DNA from: Rhizobium sp. BK251
GTDB taxonomy: Bacteria > Pseudomonadota > Alphaproteobacteria > Rhizobiales > Rhizobiaceae
Assembly (NCBI RefSeq): GCF_004345245.1
Contig: NZ_SLUQ01000001.1
Coordinates: forward strand, 372,001-436,000
DNA: 64,000 bases
Direction of reading: 5' to 3'
Both the position numbers and the translations under genes were made by a program. The notes below the pieces were generated by a model. It saw only the letters and a program-made list of their open reading frames with translations. It had not been told where the DNA came from and searched no databases. Positions 1 to 8,227 of the stretch are shown here, piece by piece (position 1 is the stretch's first letter; each line of letters opens with the position of its first letter).

Positions 1-16
1 CAATACGAATTATTGG

Positions 17-61
17 CCCGGCCTTCCGCGTGCAGTGATCTGCCGGAAGGTCCGGGTTTTT
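17..61 (+). terminator. Rho-independent terminator of a gene upstream of the window
   Basis: The arms 17-28 and 44-56 pair over 12 bp with one bulged base, and a run of five T follows at 57-61. It lies before ileS and reads in the same direction, so it most likely ends the transcript of a plus-strand gene that precedes the window. Confidence 0.7.
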
Positions 62-145
62 GGCGCTTCTCCCGAGCGCTTTTCCGTCACCGAAATTTCC
101 GAACCGGATGCGCCCATTCGTGGCCAAGAGACGATTGTCAGGACA

Positions 146-3070
146 ATGACCGATACCGCCGACAAAATCGACTATTCGAAAACCCTTTATCTGCCCGAAA
201 CCGACTTCCCCATGCGCGCCGGCCTGCCGCAGAAGGAGCCGGAGCTTGTCGCCCAATGGCAGAAAATGGACCTCTACAAGAAGCTGCGCGCCTCTGCCGC
301 CGGCCGCGAGAAGTTCGTCCTCCATGACGGCCCGCCCTATGCCAATGGCAACATCCATATCGGCCACGCGCTGAACAAGATCCTCAAGGACGTCATCACC
401 CGCTCCTTCCAGATGCGCGGCTATGACTCGAACTATGTCCCGGGTTGGGACTGCCACGGTCTTCCGATCGAATGGAAGATCGAGGAGGAGAATTACCGCT
501 CCAAGGGCAAGGCCAAGCCCGACCTTTCCGAGCCGGCGGCGATGATCGAGTTCCGCCGCGAATGCCGCGCCTATGCCGAAAAATGGATCAAGGTCCAGAG
601 CGAGGAGTTCAAGCGCCTCGGCATCGTCGGCGACTTCGAGCACCCCTATCTGACGATGAACTTCCATGCAGAAGCGCGCATCGCAGGTGAGCTCCTGAAG
701 ATCGCGAAGAGCGGCCAGCTCTACCGCGGCTCCAAGCCGATCATGTGGTCGGTCGTCGAGCGCACGGCGCTCGCCGAAGCCGAGGTCGAATATGCCGATG
801 TCGAAAGCGACATGATCTGGGTGAAGTTCCCGGTTGCGAAGGGTGCGGATGCGCTTGCCGATGCCTTCGTCGTCATCTGGACCACGACCCCCTGGACGAT
901 CCCCGGTAACCGCGCGATCGCCTATTCGCTGAAGGTTGCCTATGGCCTCTACGAGGTCACGGCCGCCGAGAACGACTTCGGTCCGCGTCCCGGCGAAAAG
1001 CTGATCTTTGCCGACAAGCTGGCGGAGGAAAGCTTTGCCAAGGCAAAGCTGCAATTTAAGCGCCTGCGCGATGTGACCACCGCAGAGCTCGGTGCGATAA
1101 CCTGCGCCCATCCGCTGAAGGGTCTCGGCGGCGGCTACGATTTCCCGGTGCCGCTGCTCGCCGGCGATCACGTTACCGATGACGCCGGTACGGGCTTCGT
1201 GCACACGTCGCCCAGCCATGGTCGCGAAGACTTCGACGTCTGGATGGATCACGCGCGCGAACTGGAAGCGCGCGGCATCGAGACGAAGATCCCGTTCCCG
1301 GTCGACGACGGCGGCTTCTTCACCGCCGATGCGCCCGGCTTCGGCCCGGACCGCGAAGGCGGTCCTGCGCGCGTCATCGACGATAGCGGCAAGAAGGGCG
1401 ATGCCAACGATGCCGTCATCAAGGCGCTGATCGCGGTCGGCATGCTTTTCGCCCGTGGGCGGCTGAAGCATTCCTACCCGCATTCCTGGCGCTCCAAGAA
1501 GCCGGTCATCTTCCGCAACACGCCGCAGTGGTTCGTCTACATGGACAAGGACCTTGCGGACGGCACGACGCTGCGCTCGCGCGCCCTGAAGGCGATCGAC
1601 GACACCCGCTTCGTGCCCGCCGCCGGCCAGAACCGCCTGCGCGCCATGATCGAGCAGCGCCCGGACTGGGTGCTCTCGCGCCAGCGCGCCTGGGGCGTAC
1701 CGATCTGCGTTTTCGTCGATGAGCACGGCGAGACGCTGCAGGACGACGAGGTCAATGCCCGCATCCTCGCCGCCTTCGAGAAGGAAGGTGCGGACGCCTG
1801 GTTTGCAGAGGGTGCCCGTGAGCGCTTCCTCGGTTCGCGTTCCAACGAGCCTTGGACCCAGGTCACCGATATCCTCGACGTCTGGTTCGACTCGGGCTCG
1901 ACCCACACCTTTACGCTCGAGGACCGCCCGGACCTCAAGTGGCCGGCCGACGTCTATCTCGAAGGGTCCGACCAGCATCGCGGCTGGTTCCACTCCTCGC
2001 TGCTGGAATCGGCGGCAACCCGCGGCCGCGCGCCCTATGACTCCGTCATCACCCATGGCTTCACCATGGATGAGAAGGGCGAGAAGATGTCGAAGTCCAA
2101 GGGCAACGTCGTCTCTCCCCAGGAGGTGATGAAGGACGCCGGCGCCGACATCCTGCGCCTCTGGGTCATGACGACCGACTACTGGGAAGACCAGCGTCTC
2201 GGCAAGACGATCATCCAGACCAACATCGATGCCTACCGCAAGCTGCGGAACACCATCCGCTGGATGCTCGGCACCCTGGCGCACGACAAGGGCGAGGTGA
2301 TCGCACTTGCCGATCTGCCGGAGCTGGAGCGGCTGATGCTGCATCGCCTGTCGGAGCTGGACCAGCTCGTGCGCGAAGGCTACGACGCCTTCGACTTCAA
2401 GCGGATCGCCCGCGCGCTCATCGATTTCGCGAATGTCGAGCTTTCGGCGTTCTATTTCGATGTCCGCAAGGACGCGCTCTATTGCGACGCGCCTTCCAGC
2501 CTGCGCCGCCGCTCGGCGCTTTATGTCATCCGCATGATCTTCGATTGCATGGTGACCTGGCTTGCGCCGATGCTGCCGTTCACGACCGAGGAAGCGTGGC
2601 TCTCGCGCGATCCTGCGGCCGTTTCCGTGCACCTCGAGCAGTTCGCGGCCGTACCCGCCGAGTGGCGGAACGACGCGCTTGCGGAGAAGTGGCGGAAGAT
2701 CCGCGCAGTGCGCTCGGTCGTCACCGGCGCGCTCGAGATCGAGCGCAAGGACAAGCGCATCGGCTCCTCGCTCGAGGCCGCTCCGGTCGTCCATGTCGGC
2801 GATCCGGAGCTGCTGAAGGCCTTGGAAGGACTGGATTTCGAAGAGGTCTGCATCACCTCCGCGATCACGATCGAGGCGGGCGAGGGCCCTTCGGATGCCT
2901 TCCGCCTGCCGGAGGTGCAGAAGGTCGGCGTCGTGCCGAAGCTTGCAGAGGGGCGCAAGTGCGCCCGCTCCTGGCGCATCACGACCGACGTCGGCTCGGA
3001 TCCCGCCTATCCGGATGTCTCGGCGCGCGATGCAGCGGCATTGCGTGAACTTGGTGCAACACTTGGATGA
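146..3070 (+). CDS. ileS: Isoleucyl-tRNA synthetase (IleRS), class I
   Basis: Charges tRNA-Ile with isoleucine in the cytoplasm; 974 aa, normal for a bacterial IleRS. The HIGH signature is at residues 71-74 and KMSKS at 647-651, with the CP1 editing domain between. I chose the ATG at 146, since a 37-residue upstream extension in the same frame is not family-like. The C-terminal zinc-binding region, normally CxxC-x16-CxxC, is degenerate: C939, S942, S959 and D962 occupy the four positions with the spacing kept. Several in-frame and antisense ORFs overlapping it are shadows. It stands alone, followed by a lipoprotein gene in the same direction. Confidence 0.97.
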   Translation: MTDTADKIDYSKTLYLPETDFPMRAGLPQKEPELVAQWQKMDLYKKLRASAAGREKFVLHDGPPYANGNIHIGHALNKILKDVITRSFQMRGYDSNYVPGWDCHGLPIEWKIEEENYRSKGKAKPDLSEPAAMIEFRRECRAYAEKWIKVQSEEFKRLGIVGDFEHPYLTMNFHAEARIAGELLKIAKSGQLYRGSKPIMWSVVERTALAEAEVEYADVESDMIWVKFPVAKGADALADAFVVIWTTTPWTIPGNRAIAYSLKVAYGLYEVTAAENDFGPRPGEKLIFADKLAEESFAKAKLQFKRLRDVTTAELGAITCAHPLKGLGGGYDFPVPLLAGDHVTDDAGTGFVHTSPSHGREDFDVWMDHARELEARGIETKIPFPVDDGGFFTADAPGFGPDREGGPARVIDDSGKKGDANDAVIKALIAVGMLFARGRLKHSYPHSWRSKKPVIFRNTPQWFVYMDKDLADGTTLRSRALKAIDDTRFVPAAGQNRLRAMIEQRPDWVLSRQRAWGVPICVFVDEHGETLQDDEVNARILAAFEKEGADAWFAEGARERFLGSRSNEPWTQVTDILDVWFDSGSTHTFTLEDRPDLKWPADVYLEGSDQHRGWFHSSLLESAATRGRAPYDSVITHGFTMDEKGEKMSKSKGNVVSPQEVMKDAGADILRLWVMTTDYWEDQRLGKTIIQTNIDAYRKLRNTIRWMLGTLAHDKGEVIALADLPELERLMLHRLSELDQLVREGYDAFDFKRIARALIDFANVELSAFYFDVRKDALYCDAPSSLRRRSALYVIRMIFDCMVTWLAPMLPFTTEEAWLSRDPAAVSVHLEQFAAVPAEWRNDALAEKWRKIRAVRSVVTGALEIERKDKRIGSSLEAAPVVHVGDPELLKALEGLDFEEVCITSAITIEAGEGPSDAFRLPEVQKVGVVPKLAEGRKCARSWRITTDVGSDPAYPDVSARDAAALRELGATLG

Positions 3071-3075
3071 AACTT

Positions 3076-3109
3076 ACTGGATGAATTGCATTTTTGCGGT
3101 TCATCCGGT
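3076..3109 (+). terminator. Weak stem-loop just after ileS
   Basis: A 10-bp stem (3076-3085 with 3100-3109, one G-U pair) begins 6 nt after the ileS stop codon. There is no T-run after it, although the loop is T-rich, so termination is uncertain; it could instead be an RNA 3'-end stabiliser. Confidence 0.3.
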
Positions 3110-3199
3110 AAAAGCTGCCTGAAAATGGCCGGATTTTTGCGTCAGGGGGACGTACATCCGGTGGGGCGATGAAGCACCGGCATGGCTGGAAGGGTTTTC

Positions 3200-3829
3200 A
3201 TGATCTTGACGCATAGGTTTCGTGTGGGCGTCTGCCTGGCAGCTTTGCTTGCCGGTTGCTCGATGCTCCAAAGCTGCATGAGCAGCCCGACTTACGGTAC
3301 GGACAAGACCGCCATGGAGCAGCTCGCCGACGACCTCGGCTCCTCCGTCTCCCTCTCTTCGCTTGCGCCGAAGAACAGCAGTGTCTCCTATCAGCCTCGT
3401 CCGGCGCTCGTCATGCCGGCGGCCGCCAGCAAGGAAACTCTGGTTGCTCCCCAGCAGTCGCTTGCCAGCAAGGACAACCCGCAATGGGTTGAATCGCCGG
3501 AAGAGACGCGCGCCCGCCTCGTTGCCGAAGCTGATGAAAACTCTGCCAGCACGACCTATCGTTCGCCGCTCGCCGGCTCCGAAGCTTCCGGCCGCCGGTT
3601 GACCGCCAAGGAGCAGCAGCAGGCCTTCCGTGATGCGCGCAAGCTGCAGGACGGTGCCTACATCGACCAGCGCCGTTCGCTCTCCGATCCGCCGACCGAG
3701 TACCGCGATGTCGCGGACGCCACGCAGCTCGAGGATCTGGGCGAACCGGAACAGAAGAAGGAAAAGCGGCGCAAGAAGGAAGCGGCCGTAGCAAAGACCG
3801 GCTCGAGCTGGTGGATGCCCTTCCAATAA
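3200..3829 (+). CDS. Small lipoprotein of unknown function
   Basis: 209 aa from the ATG at 3200, preferred because GGAAGGG sits 5 nt upstream; an in-frame ATG at 3182 would add six residues. A signal peptide ends in the lipobox LLAGC, so the protein should be lipidated and membrane-anchored. The mature part is polar and low in complexity, with a basic, Lys/Glu-rich stretch near the C-terminus and a final SSWWMPFQ. No catalytic domain is recognisable. It follows ileS in the same direction about 130 bp downstream, probably as a separate unit. Confidence 0.8.
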   Translation: MILTHRFRVGVCLAALLAGCSMLQSCMSSPTYGTDKTAMEQLADDLGSSVSLSSLAPKNSSVSYQPRPALVMPAAASKETLVAPQQSLASKDNPQWVESPEETRARLVAEADENSASTTYRSPLAGSEASGRRLTAKEQQQAFRDARKLQDGAYIDQRRSLSDPPTEYRDVADATQLEDLGEPEQKKEKRRKKEAAVAKTGSSWWMPFQ

Positions 3830-3855
3830 GCTGACGTCGGATCGCTTCGATCCGC

Positions 3856-4161
3856 CTACGGCTTGGGATTGTCGATGTTGCGGTGGACGAGCCAGAGGTG
3901 GAAGCCCTGGCTTATGACGAGCAGCCAGGCGATCATCACCAGTTCCCATATCCGCCCGATCCCCGTAAATGCCAGGATCAGCACGACTACGACCGCAATG
4001 CCGGGAATGAAGGCGAGCGCGATCAGCCGCGGCGCGTCCCATCGTACCTGGCCGGTTGCGGACCACTGCATCGGCAGGCGCTTTTTTCCGGGCGCGATGC
4101 GGAATTGCGCATAGACCGCCAGCACGATCATCGATGCGAAGGCGAGCAGCAGGGCGATCAT
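3856..4161 (-). CDS. Small integral membrane protein translationally coupled to tadA
   Basis: 101 aa with an N-terminal hydrophobic helix and two further ones around residues 45-65 and 72-92, separated by a basic loop. Its ATG overlaps the tadA stop codon as ATGA, which implies translational coupling. A longer open frame in the same phase reaches 4959, but it runs antisense through tadA and the rluB-type gene and is spurious. No family is recognised. The residues between helices 1 and 2 (QWSATGQVRW) suggest a DUF1648-like cytosolic loop, but this is a guess. Confidence 0.75.
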   Translation of the reverse strand: MIALLLAFASMIVLAVYAQFRIAPGKKRLPMQWSATGQVRWDAPRLIALAFIPGIAVVVVLILAFTGIGRIWELVMIAWLLVISQGFHLWLVHRNIDNPKP

Positions 4162-4616
4162 TGGATTTCTCTTTTCTCTACGAAAAAGTCGCGCAGGATG
4201 GCGGCCGCCTCCTGCTCGCTGAAGCCGGAATAGACATCGGGTGCGTGATGACATGTCGGTTGGGAAAAGAAGCGTACCCCATTGTCGACGGCGCCGCCCT
4301 TCGGGTCCTCGGCGCCATAGTAGAGCCGACGGATGCGGGCAAAGGAAATGGCCCCGGCGCACATGGTGCAGGGCTCCAGCGTCACATAGAGATCGGCGCC
4401 GGCAAGCCGCTCCTGCCCGAGTTTCTCGCAGGCCATTCTTATGGCAGCGATTTCGGCATGGGCGGTCACGTCGTTTGTTTCGCGCGTGCGATTGCCGGCG
4501 CTTGCGATGATCTCGCCGTCGAGAACGATCACCGCGCCGATTGGCACCTCGCCTCGAGAAGCGGCCGCCCTCGCTTGCGCGACAGCCAGATCCATGAAGC
4601 GATTTGTCTCCGGCAT
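4158..4616 (-). CDS. tadA: tRNA-specific adenosine deaminase TadA
   Basis: Deaminates A34 to inosine in the anticodon of tRNA-Arg(ACG). The 152-aa protein has the zinc deaminase signature: HAE at residues 53-55 (zinc His and proton-shuttling Glu) and PCTMC with zinc ligands C83 and C86. The start at 4616 is chosen because AGAGGAAA precedes it at good spacing; an in-frame upstream ATG at 4694 lacks one. It is the first gene of a two-gene minus-strand unit and is divergent from the pseudouridine synthase gene, with about 70 bp between them. Confidence 0.95.
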   Translation of the reverse strand: MPETNRFMDLAVAQARAAASRGEVPIGAVIVLDGEIIASAGNRTRETNDVTAHAEIAAIRMACEKLGQERLAGADLYVTLEPCTMCAGAISFARIRRLYYGAEDPKGGAVDNGVRFFSQPTCHHAPDVYSGFSEQEAAAILRDFFVEKREIQ

Positions 4617-4687
4617 ATCGCAATTTCCTCTTAACCACGACGGTGTGACCTGATAGGACACGCTTTGACAATTCAGGCAAACAGCAA

Positions 4688-6775
4688 ATGACATTCAAAG
4701 ACAAGCCGAAGCGGCCCGGGTCCAGGCCCCCTGCGCGCAGTAAACAGGCATCGCCCGGCGCAAAAGGCGTGCGCACGAAAACTCTCAAGGAGGCCCCTGT
4801 CAAGACCTCGGCCGCCGATGCGGAAGGTGCGGGCAAGGGCGAGCGGATTTCCAAGCTCATGGCGCGGGCGGGCGTGGCCTCGCGCCGCGATATCGAGCGC
4901 ATGATCATGGAGGGCCGGGTCAAGCTCAACGGCGTCTTGCTCGATACGCCCGTCGTCAACGTGACGTTGGAAGACGCGATCGAAGTGGATGGCGTTCCGA
5001 TTCGCGGGATCGAGCGGACACGCCTTTGGCTCTATCACAAGCCCGCCGGCCTCGTGACCACGAACTCCGATCCCGAGGGTCGTCGGACGGTCTTCGAAAA
5101 CCTGCCGGAGGAGCTGCCGCGGGTCATGTCGATCGGCCGCCTCGACATAAACACCGAGGGTTTGCTGCTACTTACCAACGATGGCGGGCTGGCGCGCGTT
5201 CTCGAGCTGCCGACCACCGGCTGGCTGCGCCGCTACCGCGTTCGCGCGCACGGCGAGATCGACCAGGCACGCCTCGATACGCTGAAAGACGGCATTGCCG
5301 TCGACGGCGTGCTCTACGGCTCGATCGAGGCGACGCTGGACCGTGAGCAGGGCTCCAATGTCTGGATCACGATGGGGCTTCGCGAAGGCAAGAACCGCGA
5401 GATCAAGAACGTCCTCGGTGCGCTCGGTCTCGACGTCAACCGGCTGATCCGCATTTCCTATGGCCCCTTCCAGCTCGGCGAACTGCCGGAAGGTCACGTG
5501 CTGGAGGTGCGCGGCCGCACGTTGCGGGATCAGCTTGGACCGCGCCTTATCGAGGATTCCAAGGCGAATTTTGATGCACCGGTCTACAACGCACCTGCCG
5601 TCGCCGCCGAGGAAGAGGCGGATGCCGTGGCTGAACGCGGCTCCGCGCGGGACGATTGGGCGAAGCGCGAGAAGCCTTCCGACAAGCGCGAGCGCGCACT
5701 GAGCCGCCTGGATACCCGGCGCGACGACCGCAAGGATGGCGGGCGCAAGGACAGCGGCCGCAAGGAAGCCGGTCGCAAGGACAAGGATGACGACCGTCCC
5801 AGGAAACATACGCCGCTGGGGCAGAAGCGCAGCGCCAATGTCTGGATGGCCCCGGGCGCCCGTCCGCTGGGCGAAAAGGCAGCCGCCAAGGCCGCCAAGA
5901 ACGCCAAGACGAGTGCGCGGCGTGGCGAGAGTGAGCATCCGCAGCGCGGCGGCTCCACGCGTCCGCCCGCGGAACATCGCGTTCAGGTAAACCGCGTCCG
6001 GGAAGAGGACGGCGAGTGGATCCGCTCCAGCGAACCTGTCGGCAAGGCAGGGGATCGCGAGGAGGGTTTCGACAGAAAGCGCTCCTTCGGCGGCCGCTCC
6101 GAGCGCTCCTTCGGCGACCGCCCGCCCCGTGGCGACAAGCCGTTTTCGGGCAAGCCGCGCGGTGATCGCAAGCCGAGGGGCGAGGGCGACGAGCGTCCTC
6201 GCGCAAAATCCTTCCAGGGCGAAGGACGTTCCGAAAGGCCGCGCAGCTTTGGCGACAGGCCTGCCCGCGCCGAGCGGCCCTTCGGAGACAGGCCTTCCCG
6301 TGGCGACAGGCCCTATACGGGCAAGCCGGGCGGTGATCGCAAGCCGAGGGCCGAGGGGGATGAGCGTCCCCGCGCAAAGTCTTTCCAGGGCGAAGGACGT
6401 TCCGAAAAGCCGCGCAGCTTTGGCGATAGGCCTGCCCGTGCCGAGCGCCCCTTCGGCGACCGCCCGCCTCGCGGCGACAGGCCCTACACGGGCAAGCCGG
6501 ACGGTGATCGCGGCCCACGGCCGGAAGGTGACGAGCGTCCTCGCGCAAAATCGTTCCACGGCGAAGGGCGGTCCGAAAAGCCGCGCGGCGACAAGCCTTC
6601 TGGCGGGAAGCCCGGCGGCAAATCTTTCGGCAAGCCGGCGGGCAAGTCCTTTGGCAAGCCGGCCGGCAAAGGTTTTTCGGGAAAGTCGCAGGGCGGCCGT
6701 CCGGGTGGCGATAAGCCTGCTGGTGGCGGCGGTAAGGGCAAGGGAATGACGCGCGGTGCGGATCGTCGGCGGTGA
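4688..6775 (+). CDS. rluB: RluB/RsuA-type 23S rRNA pseudouridine synthase with long basic repeat tail
   Basis: Likely makes the pseudouridine of 23S rRNA helix 80 (RluB, U2605-type), based on the S4 RNA-binding domain (about residues 52-105) and the catalytic motif GRLDINTEG with D153. The catalytic part ends near residue 290. The remaining roughly 400 residues are disordered, rich in Arg, Lys, Gly, Pro, Asp and Ser, and include a 57-residue tandem repeat. At 695 aa it is far longer than E. coli RluB (about 290 aa); such basic tails are common in alphaproteobacterial members. The gene overlaps the start of rsmD by 20 bp. Confidence 0.9.
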   Translation: MTFKDKPKRPGSRPPARSKQASPGAKGVRTKTLKEAPVKTSAADAEGAGKGERISKLMARAGVASRRDIERMIMEGRVKLNGVLLDTPVVNVTLEDAIEVDGVPIRGIERTRLWLYHKPAGLVTTNSDPEGRRTVFENLPEELPRVMSIGRLDINTEGLLLLTNDGGLARVLELPTTGWLRRYRVRAHGEIDQARLDTLKDGIAVDGVLYGSIEATLDREQGSNVWITMGLREGKNREIKNVLGALGLDVNRLIRISYGPFQLGELPEGHVLEVRGRTLRDQLGPRLIEDSKANFDAPVYNAPAVAAEEEADAVAERGSARDDWAKREKPSDKRERALSRLDTRRDDRKDGGRKDSGRKEAGRKDKDDDRPRKHTPLGQKRSANVWMAPGARPLGEKAAAKAAKNAKTSARRGESEHPQRGGSTRPPAEHRVQVNRVREEDGEWIRSSEPVGKAGDREEGFDRKRSFGGRSERSFGDRPPRGDKPFSGKPRGDRKPRGEGDERPRAKSFQGEGRSERPRSFGDRPARAERPFGDRPSRGDRPYTGKPGGDRKPRAEGDERPRAKSFQGEGRSEKPRSFGDRPARAERPFGDRPPRGDRPYTGKPDGDRGPRPEGDERPRAKSFHGEGRSEKPRGDKPSGGKPGGKSFGKPAGKSFGKPAGKGFSGKSQGGRPGGDKPAGGGGKGKGMTRGADRRR
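6107..6590 (+). repeat. In-frame 171-bp tandem repeat inside the rluB tail
   Basis: The unit beginning GDERPRAKSF starts at 6185, 6356 and 6527, an exact 171-bp (57-codon) period. The third copy is partial and a divergent half copy precedes the first. Synonymous differences between copies show selection on the protein. The repeat encodes alternating GDRP, RSE and GKP blocks of basic, disordered sequence. Confidence 0.85.
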
Positions 6776-7316
6776 GTTTCGCGGGCGGCCGCTTGCCGTT
6801 CCCAAATCCAACGACATCCGGCCGACAGCGGACCGGACGCGTGAAAGCCTGTTCAACATCCTGAACCACGCCTATCCCGAATGCGTCGACGGCACCCGGA
6901 TCATCGATCTGTTCGCCGGCACCGGTGCAGTTGGGCTGGAGGCGGTTTCACGCGGCTGCCAGAACGCGCTGTTCGTCGAAAACAGCGTCGAGGGCCGCGG
7001 GCTGCTGTGGGAGAATATCGATGCGCTCGGCCTACACGGCCGAGCCCGTATCCTGCGTCGAGACGCGACGTCACTCGGAAATGTCGGCACGCTCGAGCCC
7101 TTCCACGTCCTTTTCGCAGACCCGCCCTATGGAAAGGGACTCGGCGAAAAGGCGTTCGCGGCGGCGGCGGATGGCGGATGGCTGGAACCTGGGGCGCTCG
7201 CGATCCTTGAAGAACGGGCGGATGTTACCGTCTCGGTTCATCCTGCCTATGTGTTCCTTGAATCGCGAACCTTCGGCGATTCGAAGATGCATTTTTTCCG
7301 CTATCAACCGCAGTAG
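6756..7316 (+). CDS. rsmD: 16S rRNA (guanine966-N2)-methyltransferase RsmD
   Basis: Methylates G966 of 16S rRNA using S-adenosylmethionine. The 186-aa protein starts with the family hallmark MRIVGGEFRGR, then IRPTADRTRESLFNIL, the SAM-binding loop DLFAGTGAVGLEA and the catalytic DPPY at residues 122-125. It begins at a GTG 20 bp inside the end of the rluB-type gene, with AGGGAA about 9 nt upstream, so the two rRNA-modifying enzymes are likely co-translated. Confidence 0.95.
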   Translation: MRIVGGEFRGRPLAVPKSNDIRPTADRTRESLFNILNHAYPECVDGTRIIDLFAGTGAVGLEAVSRGCQNALFVENSVEGRGLLWENIDALGLHGRARILRRDATSLGNVGTLEPFHVLFADPPYGKGLGEKAFAAAADGGWLEPGALAILEERADVTVSVHPAYVFLESRTFGDSKMHFFRYQPQ

Positions 7317-7342
7317 GCGGCCCCTTCGATCGGGAGAGAGCA

Positions 7343-8218
7343 ATGCCGCATGGTGCTGATCTATCCGAGGTGCGTCCACGCGCCGGTGGCGTGCCCACAG
7401 TGGCCGTCGCCTTTGGCGGCGGCGGCGCGCGTGGCCTTGCTCATATCCATATAATCGAGACGCTGGACGAACTCGGTATCACGCCGGTTGCGATCGCCGG
7501 TTCCTCGATCGGTGCGATCATGGGCGCCGGCATGGCGGCCGGGATGCGCGGCGAAGAAGTCCGGGACTACACGCTTTCTGTCGTCGGCAACAAGGCGGCT
7601 GTCGCCAACCGCATCTGGAGCCTGCGGCCGGCCTCGATGCGGGATGCCGTATCGAACGGCATTCGGCTCGGGCAGTTCAATCTCGAACGCGTTCTTGGCG
7701 CCTTCCTTCCGCCCGCGGTCCCGCAAGACTTTGCCGACTTGAAGATACCGATGAAGGTGACGGTGACGGATTACTATGGCCAGGAGGAAGTGATCGTCGA
7801 GGATGGCGATCTCTTTCAGGCGCTTGCGGCGTCCTCGGCCATCCCAGCCGTCTTCATGCCGGTGCGCCTGAACGGACGAGTGATGATCGATGGCGGCATC
7901 AGCAATCCGGTACCCTACGAAAACCTGATGGGGATCGCCGATATCGTCATCGGCATCGATGTCGTGGGGGCGCCCGAAGGGGATGGCACGCATATCCCGA
8001 ACCGCGTCGAAAGCATTTTCGGCTCCGGCCAGTTGATGATGCAGACCAGCATATCGCTGAAGCTGAAGCTGCAGCAGCCGCACATATTCCTGCGTCCCGC
8101 GGTGGGGCGTTTCGGGGTTCTCGATTTCCTCAAGGCGCGCGACATCCTGGCGATTTCCGCCGGCATCAGGGACGAACTCAAATACGCGCTGGATCGCGAG
8201 ATAAGCCGCTTCGTTTAA
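7343..8218 (+). CDS. Patatin-like phospholipase/acyl hydrolase
   Basis: A 291-aa cytoplasmic-type patatin-domain hydrolase (RssA/YchK-like). It shows the oxyanion loop GGGGARG near residue 26, the nucleophile Ser55 in GSSIG, and the Asp of the catalytic dyad in DGG at residue 183. No signal peptide is visible. GGGAGAG lies a few bases before the ATG, and the gene follows rsmD by 26 bp, so it may share its transcript. The substrate is unknown; the family includes lysophospholipases. Confidence 0.88.
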   Translation: MPHGADLSEVRPRAGGVPTVAVAFGGGGARGLAHIHIIETLDELGITPVAIAGSSIGAIMGAGMAAGMRGEEVRDYTLSVVGNKAAVANRIWSLRPASMRDAVSNGIRLGQFNLERVLGAFLPPAVPQDFADLKIPMKVTVTDYYGQEEVIVEDGDLFQALAASSAIPAVFMPVRLNGRVMIDGGISNPVPYENLMGIADIVIGIDVVGAPEGDGTHIPNRVESIFGSGQLMMQTSISLKLKLQQPHIFLRPAVGRFGVLDFLKARDILAISAGIRDELKYALDREISRFV

Positions 8219-8227
8219 GCCGGTGCT

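Noticed and set aside
1..145. T-box or other leader riboswitch for ileS
   Set aside because: The only structure is a simple terminator hairpin far upstream; no T-box sequence was seen.
6107..6590. CRISPR array
   Set aside because: The 171-bp repeats are in-frame coding copies without spacers.
5168..6859. 563-codon minus-strand ORF over the rluB repeat tail
   Set aside because: It is an artefact of the repetitive GC-rich tail read backwards; its own repeats mirror the plus-strand unit.
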